A DNA stretch of 64,000 nt from Uranotaenia lowii (Eukaryota > Arthropoda > Insecta > Diptera > Culicidae): the NCBI RefSeq assembly GCF_029784155.1, contig NC_073692.1:272367827-272431826 (forward strand). Direction: 5' to 3'. A program made the position numbers and the translations under genes. Shown here piece after piece: positions 35,601-47,100 of this stretch (within the stretch, counting starts at the first letter, position 1; the number at the start of each line of letters is the position of its first letter). The notes beneath the pieces are model-generated. The model was given only the letters and a program-made list of their open reading frames with translations. It did no database searches and was not told where the DNA came from.

Positions 35601-37453
35601 AAACTAAAAATGCAGGAAGGACATTTAGTTTGGTAATTTTCTGTTGTTGCTTCAATGATGACAAAAATTAATTCTTTTATGAAAAAGCAGGCAGAAATTC
35701 TTCATTTTAGCGAATATAATTAATAAGCAATAGAACAAAATTAAACATTCGTAGGTATTTCAAAATGCCTTTTTGAAGATTGTGATTTTTCCAGCAAATT
35801 ATTTTGCTGATGCTGGTTTTCGTTCCGCTAAATTTCCAGCAACATTTTCGGTAATATTGATTGCTATAAAAATCAATTTTGCCGTAAATTTAGCTGAAAG
35901 TTCAGCGGAAAGAAAACCAGCACATTTTTGCTGGTTTTCAGCAATTATAAATTTACTGTGAAGATTTGAAAGTTTGCCCGCTAGCTGAACATGCGTGCCA
36001 CTTTTTTCCTTGAAATAAAAGGGAAAGTGTTCCCATATGCAACATATAAGCATACAGCCGATTTATGAAATGGCTAATAAATATCAAAATTTTTATTTTT
36101 GAATAAAGTAAAAAAAATTTAAATTTCAAACAAAACATTTAAGAATTTTGATAAAATATATTGAACTTTAAAAACCGCGCGTAGTGAATTTGTAAACAAA
36201 AATATTAAAGTGTTTTCTTTCAAATTCAGCTGAAAATCAAAAATTCAACAAATTGAAGCTTTTAACAAAGTTATAAATGATAAGATTTTTGAATAAAAGA
36301 CGGATTTTGAATGCTCATAACAGACAGGTTAAATTAAGAAAAATAGAATAAATTAAAAATTATACTTTTTATCATTGAAACATTAAATCAACACTCTAAT
36401 TATTATCTAATATTGAAAATAGAAGAAAAATTCACATGAATCAAATATTTCCGTAAAATGGCATACCTTTCTATGTTTTATACAAAAGAAGATGTGATAA
36501 CTACTTTTGTTATAAAATAATTTTCTCAAAAACTGTAAGATATTTAAACACAAAAGTTGCTCTAATGTATACAAAACAATAATCTGCTCATGTGTAAATT
36601 GTTTTCAGACACCAATCTATTGATATATGGAAGAAAATATGTATTTTTCCTCTCTATGCGCATCTAGCCTCTACCCTACAACTCCTTCAATTAATAACTT
36701 TTTTCCGGGATGAATAAACCATATGAGCTATGATGAATGAAGATGTTTCGAACAGTATATTGTACATCCGTGTACATCCGAAACCCTAATAGGCTATTCT
36801 CCAAATGCCCGGTTTTTGCCAGATTTATGAAAAAAATGTCAGTCTCAGATACGAGCAAGAAAAATTCTGGCATGCTAAGTCTAGAACAAAACAAATTTGT
36901 AGGTAAAGGTCATCCTTCTCCGTCGTATCCCTTTGATTCGTCTTAATTCATGAATGCTTGTTCTAGAGCCGAAAAATCACTTTCTACTTAAATAGTCTAC
37001 ATGATGAATTTAGGCTTCTGATACTATTTTCTATAATAAATTTTGATTTCTTTTAATAAATAACAGTATTGATACCGACGAAAATTTTTAACAGTTATGT
37101 AGATTTATTTGAAACAAATAACTCGCAATCATAAAATTTTATGTTTTACTTTATGGACATAGCAGTATTATCGCTGATGGTAAAGTTTTTGAAATTAACA
37201 CGTTAATCAATGCTCCGTTAAGCAGAAAGCTTGTCAGAAAGAAATATTATCCTACCTAATCATAATCTGTAAAACAAACTGCTTTTCTAGACGTTAAACT
37301 TAAAACTTGGCACAATTTGGTATTAGTTCCGCTAGCTAAAATCAGTTGGCGCTGAGTGTTGAGCCAACTCGCCATAAGCGATACAAGCCTTTTCCGCCAC
37401 AAGATAACGACGGACAGTTTCTCAATTTGAACAAAATGCATATTCAAAGCACC
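32693..37453. other. non-coding AT-rich sequence upstream of Ssk
   Basis: Apart from the CCAGCA foldback (35785-35950), nothing is recognisable. The phrase AACTGAATCACATTTAATCA occurs at about 33240 and again at about 34925, a short dispersed repeat. Open frames here are short and lack coding character. Confidence 0.5.
35785..35950. repeat. foldback repeat with CCAGCA words
   Basis: GATGCTGGTTTTCGTTCCGC near 35808 is mirrored by GCGGAAAGAAAACCAGCACA near 35900. AATTTCCAGC and AATTTAGCTG words lie between. Short MITE-like hairpin; related CAGCAA-rich sequence is at 35315-35400. Confidence 0.5.
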
Positions 37454-37791
37454 TTATTCATAAACCCCGAGGAACAGGCCAACATGCCATGGATGGGTTT
37501 CTTCGGGTAGCTCCTAGCAAAGTTAAAATTTTTGTGTAACCATCATCATTGCCACTTACCATCTCCAATGATTGCACCACACACATTCCTAAACGACGAC
37601 GCACCGATTTTTCTCTTCCAGTTGAAAGTCTCACAAAAGCGGGGCCAAAGTTAGGTACTATCTTATCTAATCTCGGCACCTTACTCGAACATGCTAAACT
37701 CGTACAGGTGTTGATATCTTCCCCAGGGTCCGGTAACATATACAAACCGTATGAATGTGTTGAAAGATAAGGGCCCCAGCTTGCCACCCAT
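37454..37791 (-). CDS. candidate small spliced gene or exons (unrecognised)
   Basis: A GC-richer patch next to Ssk has coding-like features on the minus strand. One reading is three exons, 37791-37685, 37629-37560 and 37513-37454, with donors gtaagg and gtaagt and acceptors gtgag and tgctag. It gives a 78-residue product starting MGGKLGPLSFNTFIRF and ending WHVGLFLGVYE. The introns would be 55 and 46 bp, the second unusually short. In the same direction an uninterrupted frame of about 109 codons also covers the patch, so the gene structure is ambiguous. An acceptor-like tttgccag just upstream is in phase with the first frame, so these could be internal exons of a larger gene, perhaps the one starting at 63397 (also phase 0). 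I do not recognise the protein. Chance remains possible. Confidence 0.3.
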
Positions 37792-38040
37792 CGGATCGGG
37801 AACGAACTGGCAAAGTGCGAGCCTCGCTTAGAATCGATTTAATTGTTCACCGTAGCGGACGACGATCGAAATCTTCGTGCCCACGAGGGAAGGTAAATCA
37901 TCTATTAGCTTCTACTTATCACAGCCGGAAACCGTCCGGTGTGGAGTTAGTTATGAGTCACCGGGGAGTTGATTCCCGGATTTCGGGATCGAAATTTTCA
38001 CATCCTATTGTTGAGAGCTTTCTCTTTTTACTTATTGCAG
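37792..38040 (+). promoter_or_regulatory. possible Ssk promoter / untranslated first exon
   Basis: GC-richer than the flanking DNA. A consensus-like donor (gggaag|gtaaat) at 37890 and an acceptor with a pyrimidine tract ending at 38040 would define a 150-bp intron between an untranslated exon and the ATG exon. No TATA box at a convincing spacing was seen. Confidence 0.3.
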
Positions 38041-38141
38041 AGGGTCAGTTCAACGGCACAATAAACTGGGTCAGCTGAAGAGTTTTGGACAGACGGTCTC
38101 GTGAATTTGCGGAACGAAGTTGATTTATCGCATCAAACAAA

Positions 38142-38192
38142 ATGGTGTCCGCCGAAACGATTGGTTCCATATTCATTAAAGTGTTCAAATTG
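38142..38192 (+). CDS. Ssk: Ssk coding exon 1
   Basis: ATG in good context (acaaaATGG) followed by 17 codons (MVSAETIGSIFIKVFKL) and the donor TTG|gtaagt. Upstream sequence 38041-38141 is probably 5' UTR: a tract ctttttacttattgcag ends at 38040, which would serve as an acceptor if an untranslated exon lies upstream. A possible partner donor (gggaag|gtaaat) is at 37890/37891. An arthropod initiator-like TCAGTT is at 38045-38050, so transcription could instead begin there. Confidence 0.92.
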
Positions 38193-41100
38193 GTAAGTTG
38201 GAAGGAACAGAAGAATTGGAAAAAGTTATGCATCTGAAGAGTAACGTTTGTTTTTTTTTTAAACATGTGGTGAAATCTGTTTGAAAGTTATGTGTAATGG
38301 ACTGAAACAAAGTTTAAATTTAAGAAATGATTGTTGGCGTAAAGTGATTGCATGCATCCTTTGAAGTAATAACTTCTATATGGGATACTAATATCGGGGT
38401 TTGAGATGATAATTAACTACAGCTGCCGAATATGGCTTATCCTTCGTATAGGTGTGGCTAAGTCCTTTGGGAAAATTAATCATACAGTAATTTTTGTTCT
38501 AAGCATTTAATGTTACTGTTACTGTTTATACTGTGTTCACTAAAAATATAGTAATTTAGAAATGCCTCTTCAAACAACAATCATTGAAATATAGAAAAAG
38601 TGGTAAAATTGTTGTAGAGGTTATGCCCAAACACTTAAAAAATTGTATAAAATTAGTTGATTCATCATTGAAGCTGTAGAGTGAGGGCATCATCAACGGG
38701 TTGTAAAATTCCGTGTAAACAAATACATTGAAAAAAAATGAATTACACAGTTTGTACATAATCTGAAGGCTGTGTGTTAGTTGGTACCTGTTTGAACTTC
38801 GATTGATAAGGCTTAATCGGGTTAGATAACGGACCCGCCAAATGGCAGTCAAACACTTCACCCAGAGAAAGTCTTGCCGGAAAAATTCTCCGAAGCGATG
38901 ACTAAAACTGGTTGTAGTAAAACAAATGCTTACACAATAATACCGACGAATCATTGGAACGCTCTTGGCAAATTGTGAAAATATGTTTAAGAGTTTTTTT
39001 TGTGTCTTAAAATTTTGGTATTACTTTTCAAACAATTACCATCTGTTAAAAACGTTTTTAAATGGTTCGATAGCCAGCTTGTAAAAGCTACATTCGTCTT
39101 CAAAATGTTTACCAGTAGGGTTTGCCAATCGATGCACAGCTAAGAACATGATTTTGGTTTTTATGCTGTGTTTTGGTCATTTTAACCGAATTCACTCGAG
39201 TTTTTGTCGATTGCACTCATACAGGGTTGGTCAACAAGCTCGATGAGTTTAAGTTTTAGAAAAAAGTGACATAAAAATTGAAAAAAAAATCATTTGAGAC
39301 AGCTTGTCTGTGCCCAATAGTTACACAGGCAAATTTTATGTCGCGTTTAATGTTGTCCGATTTTTTCCAATGGTTGCACATTTTAAAAACCTTCTTAAGG
39401 CACAGCCACCATGTGGTCAAAGAGGCTGATATTTGTTACTGAAGCTTATAATGAGAACTTCTAGTTCAAATGACATCCAATTTGGAGACAGTCCTTTTGA
39501 GGGGGGTCTTCCATATAAACCGTCCAATGTACAATGGAACAATTCGGACACAAAATCGATAAAAAAAAACACGAATCACCCAGTTTAAGAGTCTGGAATA
39601 GCATTTATCACCCGTAAAATTTTATCAGAAGTCAAATCTGCCCCTGAATTTAAACGGAGCCTTCTGAGTGAAATGTTATTTGATCTTATTTGCACAGTAT
39701 TGAGCTTTTTTCTTTATATGTCCTACCAACATAAAATTTTGTGTCATTGAAATTCCATAAAATGAACTGAAAAGTATAAAACAAATTTTTTTAAAGTGCA
39801 TTTTTATAGGTGAAAGGAGAAAAGGACGCAATCTGTTTTGAACCGTAAAGACCTGTAAATGAAGCATTTCAAGTTCAATGATTTAAGGTGGATATGAGTA
39901 GTCAATCATGCTAAGCTAATTTTCCTGCTAAAAAACTGTTTTCATCAAATTGAGTTTCACGAAGTTATGACTGTTTATATTTCTGAATAATACGAGCCAA
40001 ACAAAGCTTGACTCAAATGGCTTGACGGCAGATTTGAATTTCTGCAGTTATTCAAAGACTAAGAAAAAAATCGCAAAAACATGCTTCGGAAAAAGACTGT
40101 AAATCAGCTAATGCTCAAAAAAAAAGTTCATTCAATGTCCTAGAAAGCTGAAGTTAGAAGCTTTACGTTGCACACAAGGATTTTATTTTATTTTTTTAAG
40201 ACTGTTAAGTTTATGATTATTAAGATCATGTTCACGATAAATGTAAATAAGTGGTGTAAAACCGTACTTTGCAATCAATGAATCGTATAAATTGTTTAAC
40301 TCACACCCGATAATATTTTAAAAGAGGATTGGAATGTTAACGTATGTTGACAAATTTTCCCATCTTTGGGTTGCCAAAATACGAAACCTACAGTAATTGA
40401 CGAATTTTCAAAGGTATCATATTTTTTGTAAGGATCGCAGCGCCACTAGAATCGATTAGAAATTGCCTTTCTGGTGATTATAAATTTGTTGCAAAAATCT
40501 TGCGTTCATATACTCAAAATCCAGTGCAAATTTCGAACAGCAACTTTGAAAATTCATCAATTACATCAACTACCCAATCAACTTTTCAAAATTTATCTAG
40601 TGTAACGTAAACAATTTTGACGGTTCATTGATTGAAAAATACGGTTTTTACACCACTTTTTTCGTATTTTGTTATGTTATTCATTATGTATTTATGTTAT
40701 GTTATGTCGTATAATTATGTTCTCAAAAATATTCAGAAAAATGTATCCTTGTGCGCCACGTATAGCTTCAGCTTTTTTAGACGCAAAGTGAAATAGTTTT
40801 AAGCATTTTGTTGCTGATCTGAAGTCTTTTTTCCGTAGCATGTTTTTTAGGATTTATGTTTTTAAGCATTGAAAAACGGAAAACTGAAGTGTTTCAGCTG
40901 AATATTGTCTGAGAAGCATATTTCAACTGCATTACCAGGTTTTCAAAACATTAGATTTTGAATAACATTGATAAACAAGGGAGATACATTAGTTGTGGTC
41001 AGGAGTGTCAAATTGATACTCCAGGGACTGTAGCGTTAATGAATAATTGATACTTAGTCGACTGTTTCTTTTGAAAAAAAAACAATCTGAATAGAGTCTT

Positions 41101-44100
41101 AACAAAACTGAATTTTTGCTTTTTTCAAATTTCACCCTTTTCATGAGAATTACTTTTCAACTTTGAATGATGAAATTGTTACTTTAGACTGAAAGTAAAT
41201 TTCGATTAAAAATGAGTTTTTACAACAATATTCTATTTCTTCGAAGAAGATCATATGTATCATTTTGTAAGATCAAAAGGAATATTTCGAGAATTTGTTC
41301 TGATTAGGTCGTATGAGCCACCTGACTTATTTCGAGAAAATCGCTGCTAATGTTTTGTAATACATTTTCAATTCTGGTATTTCTAATGCAACTCAGAGTT
41401 GTCTGAAAAGTTGATTTGCGTTACAAGAATAGATGAAAAATATGCCAGGATACTCAATACAGGCCATAATTTAGATGTTTAGGTGAAAACGTACTTACGA
41501 CCTTTGCAATACTTTTTAGGCGCATAAGTCGTATCGTTAATTTACGAATTTTATCTTCAAACATGACTTGGTTTGTTCTAACGTTTGCTAATTTCAGCGA
41601 ACTTGATTAAAAAACTAAAGTTTTAACGAGATATGATTCCTCCTGGGTATGACTCAATTAATTGCATTAAATTTGAAGAAACTCTTTAAATGGTACTTCG
41701 TCAAGTATCGCGAGCAGAGCAAAAGAAAGAGTACTTACGTTTCAATCCTTGGAGTGTTACTGGATTCTCGCAGGTGATATATTCCCTACAGAAGTTGGCT
41801 GCCTCTGTATGGAGAAATATCAAGCTGAAATTAATGTTTGAAATAAATGTAACATTTATTGAACTTAACCAGGAGAAAGTTGATAATTTATATCACTGCA
41901 GTATAGTCAGAACAGCCAATTTAATCGATACCCGTTTGAAGAAACAAACTTTTTATAATCTGACAATGCATTTTCTACCAAAATGCATAAGGACACAAAA
42001 ACCAACATGACGCAATGTTGTTTGGCGTCCTTTTGCATCACGGCAATCCAGTGATGCGCAAAAAGTCGTTAAAACCAAATTGCACTACAAACAGGGAAAG
42101 CGATTATACGTTCAAAATTCAAATTTTATTGAAGTTTTTTATTGATCAAATGAAACCAAGTTTTTACCTAACATAGAATACATGTATATCAATAGTAAGC
42201 AACCAATAACTCAATTTTGTTTATATTGGTTCATACGACGTAATCAAAACTAACTTAAGATTTATTCAAATTTTGAATAGTTTTATAGGCTAGATTCTCC
42301 AAAATGGATCAGTTTTAACGAAGGTTTTTAATTTGGAAAATCTCTCCTCTAATGAATTGTTCCTATAAAAGTCGGTTGAATTTTTCTAGCATTCGTCTAA
42401 TTTAAATTCTGGAAGCTACCAATAATGCTTGATGAAAATCCCAGCAAAGAATTTTTATTATAAATATCTTTGAATTTTAACAAAGTCTCTAGAAAGACGT
42501 CCAATTCAATGTTGAAATTATTTTGAAAGATTACTTCTCTTTTGAAAAGAAAAAAAATGATTCCTATTGTTTTTTTCAATTTTTATATTATGAAACCAAA
42601 TTCGTGTAGAAAGTAGGTATCGTAAAACGGGGTAAGATTGATAACTTTTTTCAATATTTTTCGACAATTTTTCTGTGTGGCAATGTGGCATGTTTCATAT
42701 TTTTAAAACCTGTGCTGGACTCCTTTGAACGTAAAACCTGGTAGCAGAAATTTATAAAACTACTTAAAATTTGATTTAAAAATCGGTTCCGTCTTTGTTT
42801 GAAATTTGATGCTTTGGGGTAGCATTAATCAATCTCTATTTTGACGGTTTTAGCGAGTTTTCTTGATCATAAATGATACAAAACACCTTCATAATATTTG
42901 CAAATGCTAGTTTATCAGCTGCTAAGGCAGTTCGGAACAAACTCGAATGATATAAAATTGATCATGAAACTCTTCAAAATTGAACACAATACTTTCGGTG
43001 GCTCAAAGATACTATGTATGTAACATTTGGTCCTGTGAATTCTGAGACATACAATGCTGAATTTCGGTTTTTCTATATTTAGATTTCTTCGTGTTCCAAA
43101 TAAAACAACATCGCAGTCCTAGTGTTAAGGCCGAACAATTTAACTGTTGATTGAAAGATGAACAATGATGTTGCATAAATTGAGGGGATAAATTTTTTAA
43201 CATTAGGGGAGAGTGGGGATACTTGATCCCCTTTTCTTATTTTCACCATATCTTTTTGAAAAAATTTAGCAACTCGCCGTCTTTGACATTTTCTGACAGC
43301 TTGTTACTTCAAGTTTCTATGCTCCAAAAATTAGAACGATACTTGAACCCGTTGATGAACTAGAAGCATTTTCGTGGGAGTAAAAAAATTGCGATTTTTC
43401 TGAAGTTAGGGGAGACTTGATCTTTTATTCAGGAAGCCCTAATCCTTGTACAAAAATCAAACAAAACCCCTAGATAGAATGTTAATTGACTATTTTGGTC
43501 ATGTTTGTTCTCATTTCACAATTTATAGCAGACATAAGAAGAAAATTCTATAACTTCGTCTCAACGCTAATAACATTGCATACTTAAAGGCGCTAGTTTT
43601 TATAATTAAGAGAAACTTAATTATTTTTGCTCTATCCTTTAGACAATTGTTTGATAAATATTATTTTTTGGATAAATATTAGTAATTTCGTAATCAGCAA
43701 TCATAACGATCAATTCAGAAGAAGAATATGCCGTTTGGAAGGGGGATCAATTGTACCCAACTCTAGGGGATCAATTGTACCCATAATCAACATTTTAGAA
43801 AACTCTTCCTGAAAAAAGTAGAGAGTTTTCCATTACTTTGAAAACATGGCATTATGAAGTTCATTTTACGCTCGAACCATTGCTACATTAGAACAAATAT
43901 TTTTTTTCATAATTTTCCCATTTAAGGAACATTTTAAAGTGATGAAAAAGATCTTCAAGTTACATTTTATGAAATTTTTCAAACAAAGTTCAATTACTCA
44001 AACAATTATTTTGTTAAAAATTTTTAAACTACAAGCATTGTTATTTTGCTCATTTTGGCAAATTTTTCTAGAACATTTGATCTTTGTAAGACATTCCAGT

Positions 44101-47100
44101 TTCGAGATATAGCTAAGGAATCAAGTATCCCCAGGGAACAAGTATCCTCATTCTCCCCTACTTATTAGACTACAGAAAATTAATAAAATTTTGTCTTCAA
44201 ATAGTGTCAGTCCCTTGCCCTTTTTCCCTTAAATTTTTTCCTTCAAACTTTACCATTTGATAAGGATTCTAACCTTTTGTCCTAGGCTGGCTCACTCTTT
44301 GAAAACGTTCCTATTTTTAAAATATCAAAAATTAACCTTAAAATACAACAAAAACTACACCAAAACTATAAATTTACTAAGGAAAAAAGTTGAACTGTCA
44401 CATAAATCAACCTGCTGCTTCTAATCGCTTCGATTTCGTCAGGAAGGATATTTGTTTGCAAGCCTTCGATAAAATAGTTATTTCAAGATTTTGAAATAAC
44501 ATTTTAACAAAAATTTGAAATTTTCAAAAACAAACCAAGTTTTTCCCAATTTAAAACTCAACATGTAGGTTTTTAAACGTAGAAAAAAGTTTAAAAATAT
44601 TTAAACTTTAGACTTAGTTATTGATGAACATGTGAAAAAATTTCAATGTGATTTTTGTCACCCCGGTGATCAATGATACCCCGTTTTACGGTACTTGTTT
44701 TGGGAATTTTCGTTCCAATTTTCAAGTTCGGCAAAAAAAAAACTGTTCAAAGTTATCTTTTCTAATGAAAATTCTAACTCTCAAACACGAATTGAAATAC
44801 AACTTTCAGTTTAAAAAAATCTAATCTTGTATTTTGAATAAGAACTTCTCGAATTTGGAAATTATTAGCTGTGATAAACTTAGGGATTCTGAATCAAGAA
44901 TCTCCTACAACTGATCCCTTACTCGGTTTTGGGTTCATATTTTCGAATGAACATGTATATCTATATGAGTGTCCCATGTTTTTTATATTAAATCTTTAAA
45001 ATTCGAAAACAAAATGGGGTATAAAATTCAAAAAAAGGTCTTATCAGATATGTGAAAACTGAGTTATCATCTGGGTGAAATAGTGGGCACGAAGAACTAC
45101 AGTGGTGTGCAAAAATAGCAGCGCCATCAACTTCTACAAGGAATGCTATTTCCTCATATCAATTTTATCCCTTAAAAATATAATTGGTGTGAGCATTCGA
45201 TAAAGAAAAATATTTTTAGGTTTATTAAAGTTGTGCGTCCATTAATGGATTTGGACAAAAAAAAACCCTGTTCTCGATACTCGAAGCAAATCAAAAACAT
45301 TACTATCTCGTGTTAAATTCCTACGCTTCCTATATCATCCGGCAAAAAACTAAACAAGTACATGTAGATTCTTTAATCAGCATTATTTCAGATGACGCTT
45401 TTTTTGCGCTACTGGTAGAATCCGTAGCATTCCACCGAACGAATTTCGACACTTGGCGTGCCCCATATTGTTATCAGCTCGGCCAGTGATGATGATACTT
45501 GAGTAAACATTGACTACTCCTGACTCATCGTTCGTTCAACCGATTACGAAAAGCGCGAGTTTGTGTTAGAAATCATGAAATAATCATCAAGAATGCGCTC
45601 TATATAGTAAAAATAATTGAAGGTCGATTGTCAAAAATGGTAGCATGTAATAAATTCACAACGAAAAAAACGACGCTTTACATGAATTTCAAATCGCCTA
45701 GTTTGTTGTTCCACTGGCCAACATTCTTTGCGCAAAAAATTCAATTTCACAGCAGATGAGTCACATTCTATGAATTCGATCTATTCGTTCGACTGGAAAT
45801 TCTTTCAAACGTACCTTGAGGCAGGTTGAAAAATTCCTCCGACGGGCAGAGTCAGCGAATTTCCCGGAGCATCCGGCATCATACAGGCTGTAGCTACTCA
45901 TGATGATGCCAATGCCATTACGCTTATCTTAATCGAGCGAACTGAACTGGCTGTAGAGAGCACAGATCGGAATGAGCTGGAACCTGGCATGGCAGGTGGA
46001 AAAATCGTAGCTATAAACTGTTTGGTCTGGTCGAAAATTTCTTTGCCTCCGCCTCGCAAAATCGTGACTCTCCAACTCATTGTTGGCAGTGCGTGGGCGC
46101 TTTTATTTCGAAAGCTTGGACGGCGAAAAGGGTTTTTCGTTATTTACAACTGCCGCCTTCAAGGGTGGTTCGAAATACGAACTTTCACCTGAAACTTGAA
46201 CGCAAATTTTAAACATATTTTCCGTACGCAGAGTCGAAAGCCAAGTTTTTGGACGAGGTGTTCAAAATTCACCGAGCATTCCGGTATCAACCTAACATCA
46301 GCCTCAAACAATCGCTTTCGGTTTACCGGAAGTTTTACTTTTTCTGTAACCGTCATCATCTGTTGGACGTTCCATTTTGTTTTCAAGTGCCCGGTTGGGA
46401 ACGCGAGCAAAAAAATAAATTAATGTAATGTGTTTATGCAAATTGATGAACTCGAAGAGGGATTCCCGGCATGCAGAAGCAAACGGCAGGCGGTAGAAAC
46501 GACGACGACCGAGAATCGGGCTGATAAAGGTCCTTTCCATGTGGTTGGTCGCGTGGAAAGAATTTCGAAATTCACAATCAAGCGGGAGCGAAGCCTTCAA
46601 TGGTTTTATCTTCATTCAGTTCGGATGCTGCTGTTTGAACTTCGCGCTTCATGTTTATTGTTTCGAAAATTTAAAACATTGACGGCTGCTGTAGAATATT
46701 GGGTATGATTGATTATTAATCTATTTTTTAATAGGTGATCAAAACAATTTTCTTATAGCTTTTTGGATGTTAAGTCTAACTGAAAATTTAACAATGAACT
46801 CTATTGGATATTACAGTTTAAGGTTAAATTTTGATAAACACATTTGATGCCTTATTTTAAAGACAAAAATGACAAAAATGACAAAAATGACAAAAATGAC
46901 AAAAATGACAAAAATGACAAAAATGACAAAAATGACAAAAATGACAAAAATGACAAAATGACAAAAATGACAAAAATGACAAAAATGACAAAAATGACAA
47001 AAATGACAAAAATGACAAAAATGACAAAAATGACAAAAATGACAAAAATGACAAAAATGACAAAAATGACAAAAATGACAAAAATGACAAAAATGACAAA

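Noticed and set aside
38556..38954. 132-codon minus-strand frame in Ssk intron 1
   Set aside because: AT-rich, Phe/Ser/Tyr/Cys-heavy translation without motifs or splice context; consistent with chance.
41690..42010. 106-codon plus-strand frame in Ssk intron 1
   Set aside because: No recognisable motifs and base composition like the surrounding intron; probably chance.
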